From JBBUEO01 sp038056915 (GTDB taxonomy: Bacteria > Patescibacteriota > UBA1384 > UBA12157 > JAENIV01), in contig JBBUEO010000004.1 of the NCBI GenBank assembly GCA_038056915.1, forward strand, positions 1 through 15,193: DNA of 15,193 nucleotides, given 5' to 3'. How positions within the stretch are numbered: the first letter of the stretch is position 1; each line of letters opens with the position of its first letter. Shown here one piece after another: positions 1-6,184 of the stretch. The position numbers were made by a program, and so were the translations under genes. The notes below the pieces were generated by a model. The model saw only the letters and a list, made by a program, of their open reading frames with translations. It did no database searches and was not told the origin of the DNA.

Positions 1-230
1 TAAATTTCAGCAGTTTTATATGAACTATCTACCTTAGACTCAAATAGATCGGGTGTTTCGGAGTAACCAAAGTCATCGGTTTCTAATGCTTGGCTTGTAA
101 TACAGAAGTTGATTTTACTTGATTCGAAACCATCAGTGACAGTTTTTAAATCTAATAAACTACTTTTAATTGACATTCGAATTGGTTCATAAGCCGAGGC
201 ATCCGCGAGTAAAAGTTTATAATCCTCCAT
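1..230 (-). CDS. hypothetical protein, C-terminus beyond window
   Basis: This is an open frame of 76 codons that begins with ATG at 230-228 and leaves the window at position 1 without a stop. It starts MEDYKLLLADASAYEPIRMS. I do not recognise a family. Support for it being real: an AGGAGA ribosome binding site lies 5 nt before the ATG, inside the 3' end of the preceding gene, and the two genes overlap by 14 nt (217-230) in different frames, which usually means translational coupling. The visible part is acidic and polar, with no membrane segment or signal peptide. Because it is coupled to a proteasome-like Ntn hydrolase, it could be a substrate, partner or regulator of that protein, but that is inference from position alone. 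Confidence 0.7.
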   Translation of the reverse strand, partial: MEDYKLLLADASAYEPIRMSIKSSLLDLKTVTDGFESSKINFCITSQALETDDFGYSETPDLFESKVDSSYKTAEI

Positions 231-993
231 TCGATTCTCCTTTTAATTCTTTCTTCTGTACCCATTTTACCTTTTCTGGGGTAATAACTAAAACGTCTAT
301 TGGACCACCGACATTTTTGGGTCGGGCTTGAAAACGGATAGTATCAATAGTAGTTCGGATAGCGTAAATTGAAAAATCAATGGCATCTTGGAGTGCCATT
401 GCATCCCAAATTATTGGGGGTTTATGCATCATAGCAACTTTTCCTTCTAGCCCCGGCATTAAACTTGGTTGTACAATACCTGCCAAAATATCAATTTGAC
501 CAGACCATGTTGCGCCATAAGCTAAAGTTTTATCGGGTTTTAAATTGCGTCTTTCCACTTGATCTTTTTTAACACTGCAATAAAAAATGTAGGGAACGCT
601 TACTTTTTCTTCTTTTTTATAACCAGCCACGTGGAAACCAATGTCAGCGCCGGGGAAATCTTTTTTAAAAAAATCAACTATTTTTTCGGCAATCGTCTCA
701 ACATAATCACTATCAGCCAATCTTTTTTCCGTAAAGCGTTTCATATGACTAGCAGTAGAAATGCCACCTAAAAGATCTTGTCCGAAGGCACTAACGCCGA
801 CTTGAAAACAAGGTTTTTCGTTTTTATCAAGTTTTTCAAGGAGGAATGTTTTATAAACATTATCTGAATTAATAGTATCTACTTTTGGAATTTCTTTTCC
901 ATCGGGAGTTTTTCCTTGAATTGTAATCGATTGCCGACTGTCAGAAGCCATCACAATTCCTTCAGGGACATAAGATGTAACGACTAAGCTCAT
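217..993 (-). CDS. proteasome-fold Ntn-hydrolase-like protein
   Basis: The 258-residue protein resembles proteasome beta subunits along its length when aligned by eye with the archaeal beta subunit recalled from memory. Residues 12-20 (GIVMASDSR) match the strand carrying catalytic Asp17. K48, in VYKTF, sits where Lys33 falls. S164, in a WSG motif, fits Ser129. Residues 229-238 (GGPIDVLVIT) match the conserved GG-IDV-VIT near the C-terminus. Counting back from D18 puts Ser2 at the position of the Thr1 nucleophile, so removal of Met1 would expose an N-terminal Ser. The start is firm: AAGGAG lies 5 nt upstream of the ATG, and a sigma70-like promoter precedes it. The protein has no signal peptide, so it is probably cytoplasmic. 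It is longer than HslV (about 175 residues) and nearer the length of Anbu. An insertion lies around residues 26-45. Substrate and oligomeric state are unknown, and a non-peptidase Ntn activity is possible. Confidence 0.75.
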   Translation of the reverse strand: MSLVVTSYVPEGIVMASDSRQSITIQGKTPDGKEIPKVDTINSDNVYKTFLLEKLDKNEKPCFQVGVSAFGQDLLGGISTASHMKRFTEKRLADSDYVETIAEKIVDFFKKDFPGADIGFHVAGYKKEEKVSVPYIFYCSVKKDQVERRNLKPDKTLAYGATWSGQIDILAGIVQPSLMPGLEGKVAMMHKPPIIWDAMALQDAIDFSIYAIRTTIDTIRFQARPKNVGGPIDVLVITPEKVKWVQKKELKGESNGGL

Positions 994-1030
994 TTTACTC
1001 CTTAATAGTTCGTTTTATGTTCGTAATTTA

Positions 1031-1060
1031 AGAATATCAATTTGAATTATCCTTTGTCAA
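1031..1060 (-). promoter_or_regulatory. sigma70-type promoter for the Ntn-hydrolase gene pair
   Basis: On the minus strand a perfect TTGACA -35 (1060-1055) is followed after 18 nt by TATTCT (1036-1031). Transcription would start near 1024, giving a leader of about 30 nt that contains the AAGGAG site in front of the ATG at 993. Confidence 0.6.
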
Positions 1061-1148
1061 TACCACTTTCCATTTTTACCACGTCTCCCAGCCCTCGGTA
1101 TTTTCCCTCGAATCACTCGGGATAAATAAAGTTTGTTATATTATTTCC

Positions 1149-1164
1149 TACAACAATTGTTGTA
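1149..1164. promoter_or_regulatory. 16-bp perfect palindrome, candidate operator
   Basis: The sequence TACAACAATTGTTGTA is its own reverse complement over all 16 bases. It lies about 90 bp upstream of the -35 of the minus-strand Ntn-hydrolase promoter and about 320 bp upstream of the plus-strand promoter. Perfect even-length palindromes of this size are typical of dimeric regulator sites. Which protein binds it, if any, is not shown; the adjacent PaaX-like regulator is one candidate. Confidence 0.4.
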
Positions 1165-1194
1165 TATTATTACAACACCTTACCTAATCTTACA

Positions 1195-1212
1195 CCTTCG
1201 ACAAGCTCAGGG
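1195..1212. repeat. REP-like extragenic motif
   Basis: The sequence CCTTCGACAAGCTCAGGG matches, from memory, a short extragenic motif found in many copies in diverse bacterial genomes. It occurs once in this window, so its repeat status rests on recall rather than on the sequence shown. Confidence 0.3.
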
Positions 1213-1243
1213 CAAGCTCCTAATTTACTTTAAATATCAACTA

Positions 1244-1268
1244 AACGGCTCAAGGGGGGTGAGCCGTT
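1244..1268. repeat. hairpin repeat, copy 1
   Basis: A perfect 9-bp stem, AACGGCTCA and TGAGCCGTT, encloses a 7-nt loop rich in G. The stem and the following GGGA recur at 6061-6087, where the loop is shorter. No T-tract follows, so it is not a standard terminator on either strand. It lies between two divergent promoters, outside both predicted transcripts. Confidence 0.65.
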
Positions 1269-1487
1269 GGGAAGATTACAGGGTTATTTAAGTATCGGTA
1301 ATCGGGCGCTTAACCACCACACTGAATTTTTTAAACTAATGGCATCGAGTTTAAGATTTAATGATTATTGGTCGTAGGGCTTGACGTCCGCACAACTTCT
1401 TCCTGACTTATTGAATTCCATTCAATCATACAGGAGCGTTGTCTGTGGGGTCTGCGCCTTGAAGTGAACCACGTTCTACTTAAGGTC

Positions 1488-1516
1488 TTGACGGGCGTTG
1501 GGTTAGGTGCTATATT
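1488..1516 (+). promoter_or_regulatory. sigma70-type promoter for the PaaX-like gene
   Basis: TTGACG (1488-1493) and TATATT (1511-1516) are separated by 17 nt. The predicted start near 1523 leaves a leader of about 12 nt that carries AAAGGA (1524-1529), 5 nt before the ATG at 1535. Confidence 0.6.
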
Positions 1517-1534
1517 CATTCTGAAAGGAAAAAG

Positions 1535-2245
1535 ATGGCATTATCGCCGATGGAAGAAATTTTTATCTTACTTGAGGACGAAAAACAGGTTCCTGCCTAT
1601 CGTATTAACCGATGGGGAAAAGTCGCTTCTGGTGCTTTGGCAAAACTTAAAAAACTCGGGTGGGCGCAAAAAAATACTAAAAGTTCGGAAACCGTTTATC
1701 AAATCACCCCGAAAGGCGAAAAAGAAATCGACCGTTTATTGGCATCTTTAAAAACTACTGGAAAATGGGACGGCAAGTGGCGTTTGGTTTTGTTTGATAT
1801 TCCCGAAGTTCAAAGAGATGTTCGCGACCGCCTAAGAAGGGCATTAAAAAGACTTGGTTTAGGGATTTTGCAGGCAAGCGTTTGGATTACCCCAAATAAT
1901 ATTAAAAATGAAGTCGCCGAAATTGAAAAAAGAATGTCTCTTACAAGCAAAATAAAATATTTTGAAATCAGCCGCAATACAAATTTGGACCAAAAAATAA
2001 TTGAAAAAGCCTGGAATTTAGGCGAGTTATCGGACCAATATCGAAAATTTAATTTTAATGCTGAAAGATTATTAAAAACCCTTGATCGGGACCCTAACCC
2101 TCGTTTTACTGCTAAAAAATTAATTTTTGAGTACGCTCTAATTTTAAAAAATGATCCGATTTTAGTCTGGGAATTTCGCCAAAAAGACCAATTAAGAAAA
2201 GCCGCTAACGAACTCTATTTGAAGCTAAGAAAATATATTACTTAG
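1535..2245 (+). CDS. PaaX-family regulator with Cas2-like domain
   Basis: The 236-residue protein has three parts. Residues 1-70 form a winged-helix-like segment (GKVASGALAKLKKLGW, then YQITPKGEKEI). Residues 78-150 resemble the Cas2 ferredoxin fold found in PaaX proteins, with WRLVLFDIPE at 82-91 placing D88 where the Cas2 metal-binding Asp lies. Residues 190-234 look like the PaaX C-terminal domain (FEYALILKNDPILVWEF, then LYLKLRKY). PaaX of other bacteria represses phenylacetate degradation genes and is about 300 residues long. CPR genomes carry many shorter relatives of unknown target, sometimes labelled Cas2. No cas1 or CRISPR array is present here, so I read it as a regulator rather than a CRISPR protein. 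The start is set by a promoter and ribosome binding site immediately upstream. Its stop overlaps the stop end of rnc by 8 nt. Nuclease activity cannot be excluded. Confidence 0.8.
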   Translation: MALSPMEEIFILLEDEKQVPAYRINRWGKVASGALAKLKKLGWAQKNTKSSETVYQITPKGEKEIDRLLASLKTTGKWDGKWRLVLFDIPEVQRDVRDRLRRALKRLGLGILQASVWITPNNIKNEVAEIEKRMSLTSKIKYFEISRNTNLDQKIIEKAWNLGELSDQYRKFNFNAERLLKTLDRDPNPRFTAKKLIFEYALILKNDPILVWEFRQKDQLRKAANELYLKLRKYIT

Positions 2246-2948
2246 AATTTTTTTCCGATGATAATTCAGTCCAATGTTCTAAAGCTGAGGAGGCGGCAGC
2301 GCTTTCAGCTGTCTGTTTGGAGCTGCCAGAGCCCTGGCCGGTTATTTTTTGATTTATATAGCAGCCCACGGTAAAACTTTTGGCATGGTCTGGGCCATGT
2401 TCGTCAATAACTTTATAAGTAGGAGTGACTCCCAATTGTTCTTGGGAAAGTTCCTGCAGATGGCTTTTGGGGTCTAAATAGAGTTTTTGGTCGATGATTT
2501 TATTTAAATATTTAATTAAATGTTTTTTAATAAAATCAACCGTTACCTGATAACCTTGATCTAAATAGATTGCCCCAATGAGAGCTTCAAAAGTATTAGC
2601 CATAATAAGTTGGCGGGACCGGCCTTCAGATTTTGCCTCACCTTTGGAAAGATAAAGGTAATCATCCATGCTCAGTTCTTTAGCAATATCAGAAAGCATT
2701 TGACCTTTAACTAAAGCTGAACGCAAATTTGTCAGTTCGCCTTCCGGCTTTTGATAATTTTTATACAAATATTCGGTTACCACTAATTCCAAGACTGCAT
2801 CGCCCAAAAATTCCAACCTTTCATTGTGGTCCAATTGGAGACCGATATTTTCATTTAAATAAGAACGATGGATAAATACCTGTTTTAGCAATTTGTCATT
2901 GCTGAAATTTAGTTTATTTTTTTTGGCAAATTCTAAAATGTCATTCAT
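2238..2948 (-). CDS. rnc: ribonuclease III
   Basis: RNase III cleaves double-stranded RNA in rRNA processing and mRNA turnover. The 236-residue length is normal. The catalytic domain carries the family signature NERLEFLGD at 42-50, supplying metal ligands E46 and D50, and ANTFEALIGAIYLD at 117-130, supplying E121. The position of E. coli Asp114 is N118 here, a substitution I recall in other RNase III proteins. The double-stranded RNA-binding domain spans about residues 158-228 and ends with KQTAESAAASSALEHW. The gene is last in the leuS-rpmF-nusB-rnc run. Its ATG lies inside the end of nusB (8-nt overlap), which suggests translational coupling. It converges on the PaaX-like gene with an 8-nt overlap, and I see no hairpin terminator between them. 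Confidence 0.95.
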   Translation of the reverse strand: MNDILEFAKKNKLNFSNDKLLKQVFIHRSYLNENIGLQLDHNERLEFLGDAVLELVVTEYLYKNYQKPEGELTNLRSALVKGQMLSDIAKELSMDDYLYLSKGEAKSEGRSRQLIMANTFEALIGAIYLDQGYQVTVDFIKKHLIKYLNKIIDQKLYLDPKSHLQELSQEQLGVTPTYKVIDEHGPDHAKSFTVGCYINQKITGQGSGSSKQTAESAAASSALEHWTELSSEKNSK

Positions 2949-3381
2949 TTTCCTCCTTTATACTCTTCTTTTTATCGGTGTTAGAATAATCTCGCCAAAT
3001 AGTCCCTAAAACTCCATTAATAAATTTAGATGAATTCTGTCCCCCGAAGGTTTTGCCAAGTTCCACAGCTTCATTAATGGCAACTTTATGGGGAATATCT
3101 TTTGATTCAAAAATTTCAAATATAGCAATTCTTAAGATGGTTTTATCAATGGCAGAAATTTGTTCTAATGGCCACTCCGGAGCGGCGCTTTGAATTTTTT
3201 CATCTATTTCTTTTTGATTTTCAATCACTCCTTTAATTGTTTGATCAATATAGGCGTGATCTATCTTTTGCTGATAATTTACAATGTTTCGCTGTTTTAT
3301 CTCATCAATCGTCGCTTTAGGCCTAAAATCCCATTCATATAGAGTCTGCATAATTATTACGCGGGATAAATGTCTATTCAT
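2941..3381 (-). CDS. nusB: transcription antitermination factor NusB
   Basis: NusB joins the antitermination complex on rRNA leader transcripts together with NusE (ribosomal protein S10). The protein begins MNRHLSRVIIMQTLYEWD, the usual arginine-rich first helix of NusB. The C-terminal half carries the conserved ISAIDKTILRIAIFE and KVAINEAVELGKTFG, then SSKFINGVLGTI. I chose the ATG at 3381, giving 146 residues, over the longer open frame that starts with TTG at 3435. The ATG has AAGGAG seven bases upstream and yields the normal family length, whereas the longer version would overlap rpmF by 62 nt and add a basic stretch not typical of NusB. With this start the gene overlaps rpmF by 8 nt and rnc by 8 nt. 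Confidence 0.92.
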   Translation of the reverse strand: MNRHLSRVIIMQTLYEWDFRPKATIDEIKQRNIVNYQQKIDHAYIDQTIKGVIENQKEIDEKIQSAAPEWPLEQISAIDKTILRIAIFEIFESKDIPHKVAINEAVELGKTFGGQNSSKFINGVLGTIWRDYSNTDKKKSIKEENE

Positions 3382-3604
3382 TTTCAGTCTCCTTTTTCTT
3401 GCGGCGTTGCTCTTTGATTTTGGCTTTTTCATCAAGCTTTAAGATATCCTTGCCTTTATAAAAACCACAGTTTGAGCAAACCCGATGGGGGATAATTCTG
3501 GTCTTGCATTTTGGGCAAGTAGACAATGATAGCTTTTTAATTTTTTGATGCGACCGGCGCCAGCCGGAGCGAGACGAGGTTAATCTTTTTTTTGGCTCTG
3601 CCAT
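3374..3604 (-). CDS. rpmF: 50S ribosomal protein L32
   Basis: This 76-residue basic protein has the L32 layout: an N-terminal MAEPKKRLTSSRSGWRRSHQ, then a zinc ribbon with Cys pairs C30/C33 (CPKC) and C43/C46 (CSNC), followed by GFYKGKDIL. Typical L32 is about 57-60 residues; here a charged tail of roughly 20 residues, rich in Lys and Glu, is added. That tail is the part of the gene that carries the ribosome binding site for nusB. Translation starts at the ATG 3604-3602 with AAAGGA upstream. The start overlaps the end of leuS by 25 nt. All four zinc ligands are present, so this is the zinc-binding form. Confidence 0.95.
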   Translation of the reverse strand: MAEPKKRLTSSRSGWRRSHQKIKKLSLSTCPKCKTRIIPHRVCSNCGFYKGKDILKLDEKAKIKEQRRKKKETENE

Positions 3605-6009
3605 TTTTTTCCTTTAGTGACAAAATTAATCACCTTACCGGAAAGGTAAATTATTTTTATTATTTTTTGATTATCAATAAATTTTTTAATTTTGGGGTCA
3701 GCCAATGTTATTGTTTCGGCTTCTTTTTGAGAAAGATTTTTCTCGAGGATAATAATTTTTCGGGTCTTGCCGTTAATTTGAATGGCAATCGGCAGTTTTT
3801 CCTTTTGGGAAAGTTTATTAATTTCCGGCCAAGTTGAATTAAAAATCGACTCTTTACCATCTAATTGTTGATTAATTTCTTCGGCTAAATGAGGGAAAAA
3901 TGGAGCAAGAATGAGATTGATTTTTTTAGCATTAGAAAGTGTAATTTTTTTATCAATTAAATAATTAAACAATTTCATTAAATTGGAAATGGCGGTATTA
4001 AGGTGCAAGTTTTTAATATCATCGGTAACTTTATTAATTGTATGCTCGATTTGGTCATCAATTTGATTATCTTCAGTAAAATCGGCTTTTTGAAAATAAT
4101 CCCAGACTTTTTCCAAAAATCGGTAGACGCCGGAAATTCCTGAGGTTTGCCATTGACTGTCTTGATCAACCGGACCAACAAACATTTCATAACCTCTTAG
4201 GGCATCGGAACCGTATTTTGAAACTATCTCATCCGGGGTGGCGACATTGCCTTTTGATTTGCTCATTTTGGCGCCGCCAAGATAAATAAGGCCAATATTA
4301 AAAAGTTTTTTAAATGGCTCGCCTGAATCGGAAAAATTGACAATCTTTAAGTCATGCAAAGCCATGCAAATAAAACGGGCGTAAAGCAAATGCATAGTGG
4401 CATGTTCAATGCCGCCGACATATAAATCAATTGGCAACCAGAAATTGATAAACTTGTGGCCGGCAAATTCTTTTTTATTTTGCGGATCACAAAATCTTAA
4501 ATAATACCAAGAGGAATCAACAAAGGTATCCATAGTATCGGTTTCACGGATGGCTTTTCCATGGCAATTCGGGCAGGTGGTATGAAGGAATTTTTTAGAT
4601 AGTTTGAGCGGTGAATCACCAGTTGGATGAAATTCAACATTTTCTGGCAATAAGACTGGTAAATCTTTTTCCGGAACTGGCTTTAGCCCACACTTTTGGC
4701 AATAGACAATTGGAATCGGCGCGCCCCAATAACGCTGGCGGGAAATTAGCCAATCCCGAAGACGGAAATTGACCTCATATTTGGCGATATTTTTTTTGCT
4801 AAGATGATTAGTGATTTTTTCACGAGCATCTTTTGATGATAATTTATTGTAAGATCCGGAATTTATCAAAATACCGTCATCAACAAAGGGAAGTATTTTA
4901 TAATTTTGACGGCCGTCGGGCGAGATAACTTGTTTTATTGGCAGCTTAAATTTTTCAGCAAATTCAAAATCACGCTTGTCATGAGCCGGTACTGCCATTA
5001 TTGCCCCGGTGCCGTATGAAAACAAACAATAGTCTGCAATCCAGATGGGAATTTTTTGGCCAGTGGCTGGATTTAGGGCGTAGGCTCCGGTAAATACCCC
5101 GGTTTTACGACGATCTGTATCTTCCTGATCAATTTCAGAGATTGTTTGAGTCTGCTTACGATATTTTTTAACTGCAGCTAATTGTTTGGGTTGAGTAATT
5201 TTAAAAATTAATTCATTTTCCGGGGCTAAGACCATAAAAGTCGCGCCAAAAATCGTATCAGTTCGAGTGGTAAAAACATCAATTGAAAATTGAGAATTGG
5301 CGATTGGAAATTTTATCAATGTCCCTTCGGATCGGCCGATCCAATTTCGCTGCAAGGTTTTAGTCCGCTCGGGCCAATCAAGTTTTTCTAAATTATCAAG
5401 CAGTTTTTGAGCATAGTTAGTAATTTTTAAAAACCATTGGGTCAATTCTTTTTTGGAAACTATAGTCCCACAGCGCTCGCACTGACCAGCAATAACCTGT
5501 TCATTAGCCAAAACCGTCTGGCAGGAAGGACAAAAATTAACTGGGGCTTTTTTTCTGTAGGCAAGACCGGCGTTATAAAGCTTTAAAAATAGCCATTGGG
5601 TCCAGCGATAATAGGAAGGATCGGCGCTGGAAATTTCTCTTGACCAGTCATACATCGCCCCGATTTGTTTGAGCTGTTTTCGAAATCGACTAATAGCTTT
5701 ATCGGTATAAATTTTTGGGTGGGAATTCTCTTTGATAGCAGCGTTTTCTGCTGGTAGGCCAAAAGCATCGTAGCCCATGGGATGAAGGATATTGTTGCCA
5801 TGAAGTTTTTGGTAGCGGCTAATAACATCGGATAATACATAACCGCGCCAATGACCGACATGAAGACCGTCACCTGAAGGATAGGGAAAAAAGTCGAGGC
5901 AGTAGAATTTGGGACGATCTTTTGATTCTTTAGCTTGGTGCGCTTTAGTTTCTTCCCAGTAATCTTGCCATTTTTTTTCGATTTTTTGGTGGTTGTATCT
6001 TTCTTTCAT
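3580..6009 (-). CDS. leuS: leucyl-tRNA synthetase
   Basis: This enzyme charges tRNA-Leu with leucine in the cytoplasm. The 809-residue class I synthetase appears complete. The HIGH motif appears as HVGH (50-53) within YPSGDGLHVGHWRGY. A zinc-knuckle-like set follows at C160/C163 and C177/C180. The editing domain CP1 has the threonine-rich TTRTDT (247-252) and GTGAIMAVPAHDKRDF. The KMSKS loop is exact at 581-585 (AKMSKSKGNV). The anticodon-binding and C-terminal domains follow, ending with the usual AIQINGKTR strand. It heads the run leuS-rpmF-nusB-rnc and ends inside rpmF (25-nt overlap). There is no normal ribosome binding site before the ATG, and the promoter sits so close that the mRNA is predicted to be leaderless. 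Confidence 0.97.
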   Translation of the reverse strand: MKERYNHQKIEKKWQDYWEETKAHQAKESKDRPKFYCLDFFPYPSGDGLHVGHWRGYVLSDVISRYQKLHGNNILHPMGYDAFGLPAENAAIKENSHPKIYTDKAISRFRKQLKQIGAMYDWSREISSADPSYYRWTQWLFLKLYNAGLAYRKKAPVNFCPSCQTVLANEQVIAGQCERCGTIVSKKELTQWFLKITNYAQKLLDNLEKLDWPERTKTLQRNWIGRSEGTLIKFPIANSQFSIDVFTTRTDTIFGATFMVLAPENELIFKITQPKQLAAVKKYRKQTQTISEIDQEDTDRRKTGVFTGAYALNPATGQKIPIWIADYCLFSYGTGAIMAVPAHDKRDFEFAEKFKLPIKQVISPDGRQNYKILPFVDDGILINSGSYNKLSSKDAREKITNHLSKKNIAKYEVNFRLRDWLISRQRYWGAPIPIVYCQKCGLKPVPEKDLPVLLPENVEFHPTGDSPLKLSKKFLHTTCPNCHGKAIRETDTMDTFVDSSWYYLRFCDPQNKKEFAGHKFINFWLPIDLYVGGIEHATMHLLYARFICMALHDLKIVNFSDSGEPFKKLFNIGLIYLGGAKMSKSKGNVATPDEIVSKYGSDALRGYEMFVGPVDQDSQWQTSGISGVYRFLEKVWDYFQKADFTEDNQIDDQIEHTINKVTDDIKNLHLNTAISNLMKLFNYLIDKKITLSNAKKINLILAPFFPHLAEEINQQLDGKESIFNSTWPEINKLSQKEKLPIAIQINGKTRKIIILEKNLSQKEAETITLADPKIKKFIDNQKIIKIIYLSGKVINFVTKGKKWQSQKKD

Positions 6010-6016
6010 CCCCTAT

Positions 6017-6045
6017 AATATATCATAAAATGAGGCAATTGCCAA
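6017..6045 (-). promoter_or_regulatory. leuS operon promoter, predicted leaderless
   Basis: On the minus strand TTGGCA (6045-6040) and TATATT (6022-6017) are spaced by 17 nt. Only seven bases, ATAGGGG, separate the -10 from the leuS ATG at 6009, so transcription would begin on the ATG or one base before it. Confidence 0.55.
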
Positions 6046-6060
6046 GAAAAAGGATAAATA

Positions 6061-6083
6061 AATGGCTCAAGAGGTGAGCCGTT
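6061..6083. repeat. hairpin repeat, copy 2
   Basis: A 9-bp stem, AATGGCTCA and TGAGCCGTT, contains one G-T wobble and a 5-nt loop. It shares GGTGAGCCGTTGGGA with the copy at 1244-1272, while the loop length differs. It lies between the divergent promoters of leuS and the radical SAM gene. Confidence 0.65.
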
Positions 6084-6101
6084 GGGATATATATATAGTT
6101 T

Positions 6102-6135
6102 TTGATTAAAAAAATATTTTTTGAGATAATATAAT
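6102..6135 (+). promoter_or_regulatory. promoter of the radical SAM gene
   Basis: A consensus TATAAT lies at 6130-6135. The best -35, TTGATT (6102-6107), is at proper 17-nt spacing only from the overlapping GATAAT (6125-6130). Either -10 gives a leader of about 45 nt that ends with AAAGGAT, eight bases before the ATG at 6185. Confidence 0.4.
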
Positions 6136-6184
6136 AGTTGCACCTTGACTCTGAAATAGCCAGCAGGCTGAAAGGATAGGCACA

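Larger units (their letters stand above)
994..1534. other. gene-free divergent control region (541 nt)
   Basis: No convincing coding frame was found between the two divergent genes. The region holds a promoter for each side, a 16-bp palindrome (1149-1164), a REP-like motif (1195-1212) and a hairpin with a second copy at 6061. The stretch 1270-1480 is less AT-rich than the rest and contains the small inverted repeat TTGAAT/ATTCAA (1411-1425). I could not assign that stretch to a known RNA family or a gene remnant. Confidence 0.6.

Noticed and set aside
1361..1432. Minus-strand frame beginning MIEWNSISQEE as a possible transposase 3' remnant
   Set aside because: It is very short, has no recognisable domain, and the frame upstream is arginine/serine-rich without TnpB motifs.
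1464..1751. Overlapping plus-strand frame whose start resembles a membrane helix (VLLKVLTGVGLGAIFIL)
   Set aside because: It lies in another frame from the PaaX-like gene and covers that gene's promoter and ribosome binding site. Some CPR relatives have an N-terminal helix, so a frameshifted start was considered, but the strong local promoter and AAAGGA support the start at 1535.
1535..2245. Cas2 of a CRISPR system
   Set aside because: The protein has a winged helix and a PaaX C-terminal domain, and no cas1, other cas genes or repeat array are in the window.
2941..3435. Longer NusB frame starting with TTG at 3435
   Set aside because: It lacks a ribosome binding site and overlaps rpmF by 62 nt; the ATG at 3381 has AAGGAG and gives the normal NusB length.
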